Of a DNA stretch of 64,000 nucleotides, positions 25,620 through 38,169 are shown one piece after another (the first letter of the stretch is position 1; the number at the start of each line of letters is the position of its first letter). The translations under genes were made by a program, and so were the position numbers. This DNA is from Nocardioides daphniae (lineage in GTDB: Bacteria; Actinomycetota; Actinomycetes; Propionibacteriales; Nocardioidaceae). The notes under the pieces were generated by a model, which searched no databases, was not told the origin of the DNA, and saw only the letters and a program-made list of their open reading frames with translations. The stretch spans positions 1,860,001-1,924,000 of the forward strand of contig NZ_CP038462.1 in NCBI RefSeq assembly GCF_004777465.1, written 5' to 3'.

Positions 25620-26264
25620 ATGATTTCCCTCCCCCGTGCGGCTCGAGTGGCCGTCGTCACCCTCGCCGTCGCTGCGCTCACCTCCGGATGCTCCGACGAC
25701 GAGCCGTCAGCCAGCGGGACGTGTGACTACCCGTCAGCCCAGGCCGCAGCGGTGGAGGTCGATCCCCCGGACGAGAAGCCAGACCTGGCTGACTCCCTCA
25801 CCGCCACGCTGACCTTCGACCAGGGGCCGGTGACGATCGAGCTGACGCCCGAGCGCACGCCCTGCACCGTCAACAGCTTCGTCACGCTCGCCAAGCAGGG
25901 CTACTTCGACGGCACCGAGTGCCACCGCCTGACGACGGAGGGCATCTTCGTGCTCCAGTGCGGAGACCCCACCGCCACGGGGACGGGTGGGCCGGGCTGG
26001 ACGATCCCGGACGAGGTCGACGGCTCCGAGACCTACCCGGCCGGCACGGTCGCGATGGCGAAGACGCAGGCGCCCGACAGCGGTGGTTCGCAGTTCTTCC
26101 TCGTGTACGAAGCCACCCCGCTCCCGCCCGACTACACCGTCTTCGGGCAGATGGACGCCGACAGCGTGGCCGTCGTCGCCGGGATCGCCGACGAGGGGTC
26201 CGAGCCGGCAGGAGACGGCGCACCGAAGGAGAAGGCCGTCATCTCCGCGGTCGAGGTCGAGTGA
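25620..26264 (+). CDS. Lipoprotein cyclophilin-type peptidyl-prolyl isomerase
   Basis: This 214-aa precursor starts ISLPRAARVAVVTLAVAAL and has a clear lipobox LTSGC. The cyclophilin domain runs from ~residue 60: LTFDQGPVTIELTPERTPCTVNSFVTLAKQGYFDGTECHRL, FVLQCGDPTATGTGGPGW, GTVAMAKTQ and GSQFFLVYEATPLPPDYTVFGQM. It catalyses prolyl isomerisation of exported proteins at the membrane surface. The start at 25620 gives a proper signal sequence. Convergent with osmC-like gene. Confidence 0.92.
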   Translation: MISLPRAARVAVVTLAVAALTSGCSDDEPSASGTCDYPSAQAAAVEVDPPDEKPDLADSLTATLTFDQGPVTIELTPERTPCTVNSFVTLAKQGYFDGTECHRLTTEGIFVLQCGDPTATGTGGPGWTIPDEVDGSETYPAGTVAMAKTQAPDSGGSQFFLVYEATPLPPDYTVFGQMDADSVAVVAGIADEGSEPAGDGAPKEKAVISAVEVE

Positions 26265-26278
26265 CCTGACCGGCCGCC

Positions 26279-26743
26279 TCAGGCCTGGCGGAACTCCACC
26301 GGCTCGCCGATCTGGACCGTGCGGCTGACCGAGCAGAGACGGTCCCGACTCTGCTCCATCGAGCGCTGCACCACCGAGCGCGCGGCGTCGCCGGCCTCGC
26401 CCTCGGGGAACTCCAGGTCGAAGGTCAGCCGGAGGTTGGTCATGTGGTTGCCCTGCTCGTCGCGCACCTTGTCGCCCTCGCTGAGCACCTCGAACTTGAT
26501 CGCCGGGGCGCGCTTGGCGGTGATGAGGTCGACGTCGATGGCGCTGCACCCTGCGATGGCCGCCAGCAGCAGCTCGACGGGCGAGAAGTCCGGGTCGTCG
26601 CCACCCGTGCCGAAGTAGGTCTCGCCGCCGCGACCGTTGGTCGCCTTGAAGCGGTTGTGCCCGATCTTGCTCACCTGCACCGCGCGGTGGTTCTCCGCAG
26701 GGATGGCCGGGGTCGGGACGTCGAGGCGGGGCGCGTCAGTCAT
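26279..26743 (-). CDS. OsmC family protein
   Basis: The 154-aa product has the peroxiredoxin-like OsmC/Ohr fold with two redox cysteines, one in LLAAIAGCSAIDVDLI and one in RDRLCSVSRTV. The N-terminal FKATNGRGGETYFGTGGDDPDFSPVELLL is typical. OsmC-type enzymes reduce organic hydroperoxides, and the wider family also includes polyketide-cluster proteins, so the substrate is not certain. Confidence 0.88.
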   Translation of the reverse strand: MTDAPRLDVPTPAIPAENHRAVQVSKIGHNRFKATNGRGGETYFGTGGDDPDFSPVELLLAAIAGCSAIDVDLITAKRAPAIKFEVLSEGDKVRDEQGNHMTNLRLTFDLEFPEGEAGDAARSVVQRSMEQSRDRLCSVSRTVQIGEPVEFRQA

Positions 26744-26776
26744 GGGCAGATCATAGTGACCGCTGCTGGGGCCGCG

Positions 26777-28518
26777 TCACCGCGCTGGCTGCGGGCGTAC
26801 GCCGTCGGCCGGCAGGTCGAACCAGCGCAGGTGCTCGAAGTCGTCGGAGACGTCGGCCGGGTGTGCGTCGAGGTCCGGACCCTCGCTGGCCGCGAGGAGC
26901 GCCGCCGCGTCGGCGAGGTGCTGGGCCAGGAGCTCCACTCCCCCGCGCGCGGCAGCCGTCGGGAAGGTCGGCGTCGGACCGTCGTACGAGATTGCGTGCA
27001 GGCTCAGGGGCGGCTCACCCGGGCCGCGCCGGTGCTGCCACCGCCCGGTCGCCGGGTCGAAGAGGTAGTCGCCCAACAGCTTCCAGCCGTCCCGCGCCAC
27101 CATCCGCACGGCCTCGACGATGTAGTCGGCCACCTCGTCGGAGAGGAAGTAGTTGAGGTTGACCCTCACCCACCCGGGCTTGATGCCTTCGCACCCACCG
27201 CTGATCTCCCGCTCGAACTCCAGCGACCGTTCCAGGTCGATGCCGAGCAGCCGGTGGCCGTAGGGTCCGGCGCACGAGCACCCGCCGCGGGCCTGGATGC
27301 CGAACAGGTCGTTGAGCAGCGCCACCGCGAAGTTGTGGTGCAGGTAGCGCCCCGACGGGGAACGGAGCGCGAAGGAGACGATGGAGAGCCGCTCTGCCTG
27401 CAGGTTGCCGAGGATCTCGATCGCCGGTTCCTGCTGCCACGCAGCCACCGCACGCGCGAGGAGACGTTCCTCGGCCGCCCGTATCACCGGCACCCCCACC
27501 GCCGCCTTCAGCTGGAAGACCAGGCCTGCACGGATCGCCTCGATGATCGCCGGGGTGCCGCCCTCCTCCCGGTGCTCAGGGTCGGCGAGGTAGCGGTGGG
27601 CGTCGGTGTTGACGTACGACACCGTCCCGCCGCCCGGCACGTCGGGCACCCGGTTGGCGAAGAGCTCGCGGCGCGCCACCAGCACCCCCGGCGTCGAGGG
27701 ACCACCGATGAACTTGTGCGGGCTCAGGAAGACGGCGTCCTTGTGGGAGCCGGGCCGTGCCGGGTCCCCGTTCATCTCGATCTCGACGTAGGGGCCGGCC
27801 GCCGCGAAGTCCCAGAAGCTCAGTGCACCGTGCTCGTGCAGCACCTCGGCGATGCCGTAGGTGTCCGAGACGATGCCGGTCACGTTGGACGCGGCCGAGA
27901 AGGAGCCGATCTTGAGCGGACGCTCGTCGTACGCCTCCAGCTCGGTGCGCAGGACCGCGAGGTCGATGCGGCCGTCGGCGTCCTCCGGGATGGTCACGAC
28001 GTCGGCCAGCGACTCGCGCCACGGCAGCTCGTTGGAGTGGTGCTCGTAGGGGCCGATGAAGACGACCGGGCGCTCATGGGCGGGCACGTGCTGCGAGAAG
28101 TGGAACCGGTCCTCGAGCACCGAGGGATGCGGAGTCCCAGGACCCCGATCAGCTTGGCGATGGCCGCGGTGCTGCCCGAGCCCGTGAAGAGGACGACGGT
28201 CTCCTCGTCGCCTCCGACGCTGGCGCGGATGATCGCGCGTGCCTCCTCCCGCAGCCGCGTGGTCTGCAGGCCGGTGCCCGACGACTCGGTGTGGGTGTTG
28301 GCGTAGGAGGCCAGGACCTCGTCGCGGATGAAGTCCTCGATGAAGGTGAGGGCCCGGCCGGACGCGGTGTAGTCGGCGTAGGTGACCCGGCGCTGGCCGT
28401 AGGGGGTCGACATCACGTGGTCCTCCCCGATGACCGCGTCACGCACGGCCCGGAGGAGCGCACCGGCCCCGGACTCCGTGGGGAGTCCGGGGCCGGTGGC
28501 GGAGTGCTGGGGCGTCAT
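26777..28518 (-). CDS. Class V PLP aminotransferase / cysteine desulfurase-like (frameshifted)
   Basis: This ~580-aa fold-type I enzyme is longer than SufS or IscS. N-terminal blocks are RRVTYADYTASGRALTFIEDFI and [24 protein letters not shown] sites are IGPYEHHSNELPWRES, SFWDFAAAGPYV and the Schiff-base Lys in DAVFLSPHKFIGGPSTPG. RGGCSCAGPYGHRLLG and PGWVRVNLNYFLSDEV follow. One C is missing near 28126, so the frame breaks between LRIP and SVLEDRFHF. The start is uncertain: ATG at 28518 puts a perfect hairpin inside the coding sequence, while GTG at 28446 lies past it. Substrate unknown. Confidence 0.82.
28462..28497 (-). terminator. Perfect 16-bp hairpin after the S55-like protease gene
   Basis: Arms 28462-28477 and 28482-28497 pair without mismatch around GTGG, 32 bases downstream of the protease stop. 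It looks like that gene's terminator yet overlaps the apparent first codons of the next gene. Confidence 0.65.
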
Positions 28519-28528
28519 GCCCCCATCA

Positions 28529-30247
28529 TCACTTGATGATCACGCGAATGCGCTTCTGACCCGTCACGACGTTGCTCGTGTGGCCGGCGACGGCCTGCGC
28601 CGGTGCGGCCTTGCCCTCCGGGGCGTTGCCGAGCTGCGCGACGACCTGGTCATTGCGGACCTTCGTGGCGACGTACGTCTTGAGCCCCGGCAGCGACCCC
28701 CAGCCGCCCTGGCCGGCGTGGTCGTAGCCACCCCGCACCCACAGCGGCGCCTTCTTGCCCTTGAGCTTCTTCGGCACGGTCAGCGTCATGGTGCGGTAGA
28801 CCGGGGTGCCCTTGCCCGAGAGCGCTGCACGCAGGGTGACCTTGCTGCCGGCCTTGAGGGTGAGGTCGCCGGTGATGTTGACCCACTTGCCCTTCACCTT
28901 GCGGTGCACCTCGGAGACCTTCAGGCGCTTCGCGTCGGTGACGATCTTCGAGTCGGACGTGACCGAGTCGACCGTCACGCCGTCGAGCTCGCTGAGCGAC
29001 CAGACGAGGTCGGGCAGCTCCCCGACGCCCTCGCTGGTGACGTCGTAGGAACCCAGGTAGCGGTCGGTGTGCTTCAGCTCGTAGGCCTTGCCCTTCGCGT
29101 CCTTGCCCTTGATCGACCAGGAGACGAGCGCGTTGCCCTTCGTCATCCCGTCGACGGCGCGGTCGTTGACGGTGGCGAGGTGGTACCACGCGACCTCGCC
29201 GGTGAAGAGCGGGACGGTGACCGTCGACGTACCGGCGAAGCTGCGCGAGCCGAAGACGCTCCGGGCGCTGATCACGGTGCCCTTGGGTGCGGCGCCGAAC
29301 GCGCCGGAGATCCCGGCGTAGCGGTCGTCGGTGATGCTGCCGACGGGGGCGCCCAGGTTGGCGACCTTGAAGGCGGCACCGACCGGGTCGGGCTGCACGT
29401 AGACGGCCGACGCCGGGTGGAGCGCCGCGGTGGTGGCCCCGAGGTAGGCGAGCGGGTGGCCGAAGCCGACGACCTCGCCGTCGCAGACCGAGGTGGCCGT
29501 GCCGACGCCGGCGTAGTTGACGGTGCCGTAGGAGACCGAGGCCCCGAGGTTGCCGCCGGCCACGATGGTCTCGGCGCCGACCGCGGCACCCGAGCTGGCT
29601 CCGGCCAACGGCGTACGCAGGTACTCGCGCCTGGCGACCTTGTCGATGCGTGCGGGGTTGATGCCGCTGACCGCCATCGGCACGGAGAGCCGCTTGAAGC
29701 CGCGGGCCGCCTGCGCCTGGGTGACTCCGGCCGAACGGGCCACGGCCCGGGCGTCGGCCCGGTCGAGAGTGACGGTGCTGCGGGAGGCGGCGCCGAGGTA
29801 GTCGTCCATCTTCTCGAAGGGCGTCACGCCGGCGATCTGGCTGGGGCCGTAGGAGAGGCCGTAGGCGACAGCGCCGATCAGGCGGCCGTCGGCGGCGTAG
29901 ACCGGCGAGCCGGACATGCCCTGCCAGATCGACTTGACGCGGTCGATGTCGGGCGAGGTCAGGTCGACCATCACCATGTCGAGACCGGGCGCGATGCCGT
30001 CCTCGACGACGCCCAGCACCTCGCCGGTGAACCCGGCGGGGGTGGTGCCCTTGGCGACGGTGAGCCCCGTGACGGCGTCACCGGACTCGAGCTCGGCGAC
30101 GGGGAACGGGGTGGCGCAGTCACCGCCAGGCGGTGCGGAGCTCGCCGTGTGGCTGCTGGCCAGCACCACGGCGGCTGTGCTCAGCAGCAGGCCAGCGCCC
30201 GCCGCGAGGGACGTGATGGAACGTGTCGGTCGGTTCACGTGGCTCAT
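28529..30247 (-). CDS. Secreted SpoIVB (S55) peptidase-like protein
   Basis: This ~572-aa exported protein begins MSHVNRPTRSITSLAAGAGL with a signal peptide ending near ASSAPPG. ATG at 30247 follows GGAAGAAGAGAG and is chosen over an upstream in-frame start at 30325. The SpoIVB-type serine protease core is DIDRVKSIWQGMSGSPVYAADGRLIGAVAYGLSYGP, with the likely nucleophile Ser in GMSGSPVY. Further on are GGNLGASVSYG and CDGEVVGFGHPL, then a Lys-rich C-terminal domain with SEVHRKVKGKWVNITGDLTL. S55 enzymes cleave surface proteins; this one has no sporulation context, so its target is unknown. Confidence 0.82.
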   Translation of the reverse strand: MSHVNRPTRSITSLAAGAGLLLSTAAVVLASSHTASSAPPGGDCATPFPVAELESGDAVTGLTVAKGTTPAGFTGEVLGVVEDGIAPGLDMVMVDLTSPDIDRVKSIWQGMSGSPVYAADGRLIGAVAYGLSYGPSQIAGVTPFEKMDDYLGAASRSTVTLDRADARAVARSAGVTQAQAARGFKRLSVPMAVSGINPARIDKVARREYLRTPLAGASSGAAVGAETIVAGGNLGASVSYGTVNYAGVGTATSVCDGEVVGFGHPLAYLGATTAALHPASAVYVQPDPVGAAFKVANLGAPVGSITDDRYAGISGAFGAAPKGTVISARSVFGSRSFAGTSTVTVPLFTGEVAWYHLATVNDRAVDGMTKGNALVSWSIKGKDAKGKAYELKHTDRYLGSYDVTSEGVGELPDLVWSLSELDGVTVDSVTSDSKIVTDAKRLKVSEVHRKVKGKWVNITGDLTLKAGSKVTLRAALSGKGTPVYRTMTLTVPKKLKGKKAPLWVRGGYDHAGQGGWGSLPGLKTYVATKVRNDQVVAQLGNAPEGKAAPAQAVAGHTSNVVTGQKRIRVIIK

Positions 30248-30366
30248 CTCTCTTCTTCCAAGGACAGCGCGCCGAATCGCGCTTGCACAACCTAGGACGT
30301 CCAGAGGGCCCGTGGAGGTTGCCACCGCACCTGTCTTGGTGTTTTGAGTACGAATACTCTGAATGG

Positions 30367-32817
30367 GTGAGCAGCCCTTACCAGAGTCTCCAGCGCACGG
30401 AAGCGACCGAACGACGCACCTTGCTGGACGTCCAGCACTACGACGTCTCCCTCGACCTGACCGGCGACACCACCTTCGCGTCGACCACCGTCATCGACGT
30501 CTCAAGCCGCGGTGGATCGACCTTCCTCGACCTGAAGCCGACCGCCGTCGAGGCCGTCCGCCTCGACGGCCGGGACCTGGACCTCGACCTCCTCGACCGT
30601 GGGCGCTTCCCCCTCGACCTGCCAGAGGGCACCCACCGCCTCGAGGTGGTCGCGACGATGCCCTTCCGCAACGACGGCGAGGGGCTGCACCTCCACGTCG
30701 ACCCCGCCGACGGGCGCCGCTACGTCTACGGGATGTCCTTCATGGACGCCGCCCCGACCATCTTCGCCTGCTTCGACCAGCCCGACCTGAAGGCGCCCTA
30801 CACCTTCCACGTGCGCGCGCCGCAGGACTGGACCGTGATCGGCAACGCCCCGGGCGAGCAGGTCGAGCCCGGCGTCTGGGAGCTCGCCACCACGCCCCCG
30901 CTCTCCACCTACTTCGTGACGCTCGTGGCCGGGCCCTACCACCTCATCCACGACGAGCACGACGGGATCCCGCTCGGGCTCAGCGCCCGCCAGTCCCTGG
31001 CCGGCGCGCTCGAGGCCGACGCCAAGGAGCTCCTGACGGTCACCAAGGCGTGCTTCGACGAGTTCCACCGGCTCTTCGGCATCCGCTATCCCTTCGGCAA
31101 CTACCACCAGGCCTTCGTGCCGGAGTTCAACGCCGGCGCCATGGAGAACCCGGGCTGCGTGACCTTCCGGGACCCGCTCGTCTTCTCGAGCCGGGTGACC
31201 CGGGGCGTACGCATCCAGCGCGCGACCACGGTCGCCCACGAGATGGCCCACCAGTGGTTCGGCAACATCGTCACCCCGCAGTGGTGGGACGACCTCTGGC
31301 TCAACGAGTCCTTCGCCGAGTACATGGGCAACCGGGTCACCGCCGACGTCACCGAGTTCTCCGACGCCTGGACCCACAACGCCTACCTGCGACGCCAGTG
31401 GGGACTCAACGCCGACCAGCGCCCCAGCACCCACCCGGTCGCGGGCAACGGCGCCGTCGACGCCACCGCCGCCCTGCAGGACTTCGACGGCATCTCCTAC
31501 GCCAAGGGCTCCAGCATCCTCAAGCAGCTCAACGCGCGGATGGGCGACGACGTCTTCTTTGCCGGAGCCGTCGACCACTTCGACCGGCACCGCTACGGCA
31601 ACGCCACGATGCACGACCTCTTCGACTCGTGGACCCGCGCGGGCGCCGAGGGCCTGGAGGAGTTCACCGGAGCGTGGCTGCGCACCGCAGGCCCCGACAC
31701 CCTGGCGTGGGACCGCTCCGCGGGGGCACTGCTGCGAACGCCGCCGGCCGACCACCCGGCCGACCGCACGCACGCCTTCCGGGTCGCCGTGGCCCGCGAC
31801 GACGCGTGGGAGGTCACCCCCGTCACCGTCAGCGACGACACGACGCCGTTCGCGCCGGAAGCCGACGCCGTCCTGCTCGACCCGTACGAGGACACCTGGG
31901 CCGCCGCCACGCTGGACGACGCGTCGGTCGAGGCACTCCTCACCGCTCTGCCCACCAGCGACGACGCCGCCCTGCGAGCAGGTGCCTGGAACAGCGTGCG
32001 CACCACCTTCGCCCTCGGACGGCTGCACCCCGACCGGGTCGTCGCCCTCGCCGAGCGCACCCTGCCGACCGAGACCAACGAGGACGCGCTCGCGAGCGTG
32101 ATGCCGTGGATCCTGCGCACCGTGGTCGGCCTCTCCCCCGCGCCGCAGGAAGCCACCCGCGCGCTCCACGCGGCGGCCAGCCGCCGGGTGGAGACCGCGC
32201 CGGCGGGCACGACCCTGCAGCTGGCCGGCTTCCAGTCGGCTGCGGCCACCTGCACCGACCCCGAGCGACTGCGCGCCTGGCTCGGCGGCGACGTCCCAGC
32301 CGGGATCGAGCTCGACCTCGACCTGCGCTGGGCCCTGCACGTGCGCCTGGCGGTGCTCGGGGCCACGACGAAGGAGGAGCTCGACGCCGCCCTGGCCGAT
32401 GAGCCCACCGCCCGTTCCCGGGTCGAGCACGCCCGCGCCGTGGCCTCGCTCCCGCAGGCATGGGCGAAGGAGTGGGCGTGGGAGCGCTTCACCGGGGCGG
32501 CCGACGTGCCCAACTACGAGCTCGAGGCAGCCGGCCTCGGGATGTGGCGCTCCGGCCAGGAGGAGCTCACCGAGCCCTACGTGGAGCGCTTCTTCGAGGC
32601 GCTCCCCGCCCTGCCCGAGGTCCACTCCGGCTGGGTGCTCGGCACCGCGATCCGCTCGTTCTTCCCGTTCACCTCCTGCACCCGCGCCACCGTCGACCGC
32701 GCGCACGCGCTGGCCGGTGAGGAGCTCGACCCCACGGTGCGCCGCAACCTGGTCGACCACACCTTCGACCTCGAGTGCCGCCTCGCCACCCGGTCGCTCG
32801 TCGAGGGCTCGGCGTGA
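30367..32817 (+). CDS. pepN: Aminopeptidase N (M1 family)
   Basis: This 816-aa cytoplasmic zinc aminopeptidase removes N-terminal residues from peptides. The substrate motif GAMEN is in FNAGAMENPGCVTF. The zinc site HExxHx18E appears as TTVAHEMAHQWFGN...WLNESFAEYMG, and the C-terminal ERAP1-like helical domain follows. The GTG at 30367 is chosen because the conserved N-terminus SSPYQSLQRTEATERR begins there; sequence upstream in the same frame does not look coding. It may be nearly leaderless. The stop overlaps the fdhD start. Confidence 0.93.
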   Translation: MSSPYQSLQRTEATERRTLLDVQHYDVSLDLTGDTTFASTTVIDVSSRGGSTFLDLKPTAVEAVRLDGRDLDLDLLDRGRFPLDLPEGTHRLEVVATMPFRNDGEGLHLHVDPADGRRYVYGMSFMDAAPTIFACFDQPDLKAPYTFHVRAPQDWTVIGNAPGEQVEPGVWELATTPPLSTYFVTLVAGPYHLIHDEHDGIPLGLSARQSLAGALEADAKELLTVTKACFDEFHRLFGIRYPFGNYHQAFVPEFNAGAMENPGCVTFRDPLVFSSRVTRGVRIQRATTVAHEMAHQWFGNIVTPQWWDDLWLNESFAEYMGNRVTADVTEFSDAWTHNAYLRRQWGLNADQRPSTHPVAGNGAVDATAALQDFDGISYAKGSSILKQLNARMGDDVFFAGAVDHFDRHRYGNATMHDLFDSWTRAGAEGLEEFTGAWLRTAGPDTLAWDRSAGALLRTPPADHPADRTHAFRVAVARDDAWEVTPVTVSDDTTPFAPEADAVLLDPYEDTWAAATLDDASVEALLTALPTSDDAALRAGAWNSVRTTFALGRLHPDRVVALAERTLPTETNEDALASVMPWILRTVVGLSPAPQEATRALHAAASRRVETAPAGTTLQLAGFQSAAATCTDPERLRAWLGGDVPAGIELDLDLRWALHVRLAVLGATTKEELDAALADEPTARSRVEHARAVASLPQAWAKEWAWERFTGAADVPNYELEAAGLGMWRSGQEELTEPYVERFFEALPALPEVHSGWVLGTAIRSFFPFTSCTRATVDRAHALAGEELDPTVRRNLVDHTFDLECRLATRSLVEGSA

Positions 32818-33650
32818 GCGAGCTCCCCCGGCGCCCCGGTCCCACGACCAGGGTCCAGGTGACCGAGCACCTCACGGAGCAGCACGCCTCGCGCACCCGC
32901 GAGGACCGCGTCATCACCGAGGAGCCGCTGGAGATCCGCCTGCGCTGGCCCGGCGAGCCCGGCACGCGCGTGTGGACCACCATGCGCACCCCGGGCCACG
33001 ACTTCGAGCTGGCCGCCGGGTGGGCGCTGCACGAGGGGTGGCTCACCCCGGGCGGCCTGGAGACCGTCGCCTACTGCACCGACGTCGCACTCCCCCGCGA
33101 GCAGGAGTTCAACGTCGTGACGGTCGCCCTGGCCACCGTGCCGGCCAGGACCCCCACCGCGCTGCCGCACCACCACGCCTCCGGCTCGTCGGCGTGCGGT
33201 GTCTGCGGGAGCTCGACGATCGACGAGGTGCTGGTGGCACCCCGTGGCCCCCGGTGGCCCGGTGAGCTGCCGGACGAGCACGTCGTACGCACGCTGCCCG
33301 CCGCGCTGCGTGACCACCAGCGCCACTTCGACCGCACCGGCGGCGTGCACGCCGCCGGGCTCTTCACCGCCGGCGGCACCGCGCTCGTGGTCCGTGAGGA
33401 CGTCGGACGCCACAACGCGGTCGACAAGGTGGCCGGGGCTCGGCTGCTGGCCGGAGCCCCGCCCGGCGCCGCGGCCCTGGTCGTGAGCGGGCGCGCAGGC
33501 TTCGAGCTGGTGCAGAAGGCCGTCGCGCACGGCAGCGGGTGCCTGGTCGCCGTCGGTGCCCCCACCAGCCTCGCCGTCGACCTCGCCCGGCGCAGCGGCC
33601 TGGCGCTCTACGGCTTCACCGGGCCCGAGCGCACCGTCCGGTACGCCTGA
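32814..33650 (+). CDS. fdhD: Formate dehydrogenase accessory sulfurtransferase FdhD
   Basis: This 278-aa protein transfers sulfur from a cysteine desulfurase to the molybdenum cofactor of formate dehydrogenase. Hallmarks are TEEPLEIRL, the CxxC sulfur carrier in [22 protein letters not shown] sequence ([14 protein letters not shown]) and [12 protein letters not shown]. The GTG start at 32814 overlaps the pepN stop (GTGA). No formate dehydrogenase is in the window. Confidence 0.93.
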   Translation: MSELPRRPGPTTRVQVTEHLTEQHASRTREDRVITEEPLEIRLRWPGEPGTRVWTTMRTPGHDFELAAGWALHEGWLTPGGLETVAYCTDVALPREQEFNVVTVALATVPARTPTALPHHHASGSSACGVCGSSTIDEVLVAPRGPRWPGELPDEHVVRTLPAALRDHQRHFDRTGGVHAAGLFTAGGTALVVREDVGRHNAVDKVAGARLLAGAPPGAAALVVSGRAGFELVQKAVAHGSGCLVAVGAPTSLAVDLARRSGLALYGFTGPERTVRYA

Positions 33651-33682
33651 GGCCCGACTCCTCCCGCAGGAGGGGCCGGGCC
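33651..33682. terminator. Hairpin between convergent fdhD and gcvP
   Basis: GGCCCGACTCCTCC and GGAGGGGCCGGGCC form a near-perfect stem with a four-base loop in the 57-base gap between two convergent stops. Confidence 0.6.
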
Positions 33683-33707
33683 CCGGGTCACCGCGTACGA
33701 CGGTCGG

Positions 33708-36629
<2,922 letters not shown>

Positions 36630-36689
36630 GGGGAGTCCTTCGGGGTCGGGCGATCGAGGTCGCCTCCCCCTCTGTCACGCCGCATGCAC

Positions 36690-36812
36690 GTCGCTTCCAG
36701 AGTTGCCTGCTCCACGCGGTCCTGGGTGCCTGAGAGGTTCCGGGGAGGAATTGCCCCTTCGGCGCTGACGACGGATTCGCCAGGCTCTCCCGCATGGGAT
36801 GTGACAGCGCCC
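36690..36812 (-). ncRNA. Glycine riboswitch
   Basis: On the minus strand the 5' region of gcvP contains, in order, GCGGGAGAG, CGCCGAAGGGGCAA, CGGAACCTCTCAGGCA, CAGGACCG and ACTCTGGAAGCG. These are the conserved blocks of the gcvT glycine aptamer. One complete aptamer is visible, about 60 bases upstream of the gcvP start. It should raise gcvP expression when glycine is plentiful. Confidence 0.9.
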
Positions 36813-36865
36813 CCGAATCTAGCATTCGGGGGCGCTGGCGTGGTGCTGGTGTCCGGGTGGTGCGG

Positions 36866-37471
36866 TCAGCCGATCTTGCGGGCCGCGCGGCGCGCGGCCA
36901 GCTCGTCACCGGCGACGGGTGCGTCGGACTCGGCCGCGGTGCGCTCGCTGGGCAGCTCGGCGAGCGTCCCCTCGATCTCGCGCCACACCCCGCCGATGGC
37001 GATGCCGAAGACTCCCTGACCGCCCTGGAGCAGGTCGATGACCTCGTCGTTGCTGGTGCACTCGTAGACCGAGGCGCCGTCACTCATCAGGGTCACGCGA
37101 GTGATGTCCTCGGTGCCGCGCTCGCGCAGGTGCTGCACGGCGGTTCGGATCTGCTGCAGCGAGATGCCTGCATCCAGGAGCCGCTTCACGACCTTCAGGA
37201 GAAGGATGTCGCGGAAGGAGTACAGACGCTGCGAGCCGGATCCGGTGGCGCCACGGACGGTGGGTTCCACCAGTCCGGTCCGCGCCCAGTAGTCGAGTTG
37301 CCGGTACGTGATGCCGGCGGCGTTGCAGGCCGTGGGCCCGCGGTAGCCGGTGTCACTGGGCAACGGGGACACGTCGTCGGAGAAGAGCAGTCCTTGCTCC
37401 TCTGCGACTTCGGTGGCATGCGCAGCTGATGCTGCGTCCACCTTGTCCTTCTCGTTCTCGTTCACGCCCAC
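36866..37471 (-). CDS. MerR-family regulator (Rv1830-like)
   Basis: This ~201-aa regulator has a wHTH, GYRGPTACNAAGITYRQLDYWARTGLVEP, then RGATGSGSQRLYSFRDILLLKVVKRLLDAGISLQQI. A C-terminal effector region reads VTLMSDGASVYECTSNDEVIDLLQGGQGVFGIA. It matches the actinobacterial protein next to DUF151 and FtsR genes (M. tuberculosis Rv1830). GTG at 37471 is chosen because GGAGGG sits six bases upstream. It probably controls cell growth/division or glycine-cleavage genes; direct evidence is absent. Confidence 0.88.
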   Translation of the reverse strand: MGVNENEKDKVDAASAAHATEVAEEQGLLFSDDVSPLPSDTGYRGPTACNAAGITYRQLDYWARTGLVEPTVRGATGSGSQRLYSFRDILLLKVVKRLLDAGISLQQIRTAVQHLRERGTEDITRVTLMSDGASVYECTSNDEVIDLLQGGQGVFGIAIGGVWREIEGTLAELPSERTAAESDAPVAGDELAARRAARKIG

Positions 37472-37639
37472 AGGGGACCCTCCGTCGTCTACTCCGTTGA
37501 GCGTAACCCGTTCGGGGAAGGAAGAGGGACCTGTCGAGGACAGAATCACATCTGGAGAGTTACAACGGAGACAGTTCAAGGTAAGGCGCGGACCGGAGGT
37601 GGTCAACGCACCGACCCGGCGTGTCGCAAACCCTCAACC

Positions 37640-38125
37640 TCAAGGGGAGGGTGAGCCCCCGGGCTCCTCGAAGTCCTCGGGCGTCACCTGGTCCAGGAAC
37701 TCGCGGAACTTCTCGACCTCGTCGTCCTGCTCGTCCGGCGCACTGATGCCGGCCTCGGCCATCACGTCGGGCGAGGCGACGATGCGGGTGCCGGTACGCA
37801 GCGCGAGCGCGATGGAGTCCGACGGACGGGCGCTGACCTCGACACCGGAGGCGAAGACGAGCGTCGCGAAGAAGACGCCCTCCTTCACGTCGACGATCCT
37901 GACCTCGTCGAGGTGCTGCCCGGTGGCCACCAGGACGTCCTTCAGGAGGTCGTGGGTCAAGGGGCGCGGCGGCACGACGCCCTGCTGCGCGAAGGCGATG
38001 GCCGTGGCCTCGCCCGCGCCGATCCAGATCGGGAGGTAACGGTCGCCCGCGGTCTCCCGGAGCAGCACGACGGGCTGGTTGGAGGGGGCCTCCACCCGTA
38101 CGCCGATCACGTCCAACTCATGCAC
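37640..38125 (-). CDS. Bifunctional nuclease family protein (DUF151)
   Basis: The 161-aa product begins MHELDVIGVRVEAPSNQPVVLLRE, with YLPIWIGAGEATAIAFAQQG and the acidic core RPSDSIALALRTGTRIVASPDVMAEAG. It belongs to the BFN/DUF151 family (Rv1829-like), some plant members of which have DNase/RNase activity. The tail is acidic (DEQDDEVEKFREFLDQV). Position between two MerR regulators is conserved in actinobacteria. Confidence 0.9.
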   Translation of the reverse strand: MHELDVIGVRVEAPSNQPVVLLRETAGDRYLPIWIGAGEATAIAFAQQGVVPPRPLTHDLLKDVLVATGQHLDEVRIVDVKEGVFFATLVFASGVEVSARPSDSIALALRTGTRIVASPDVMAEAGISAPDEQDDEVEKFREFLDQVTPEDFEEPGGSPSP

Positions 38126-38169
38126 ACCGAAACCCTACTCCCCTGCCCTGACGAGCGGGACCAGCGAGG

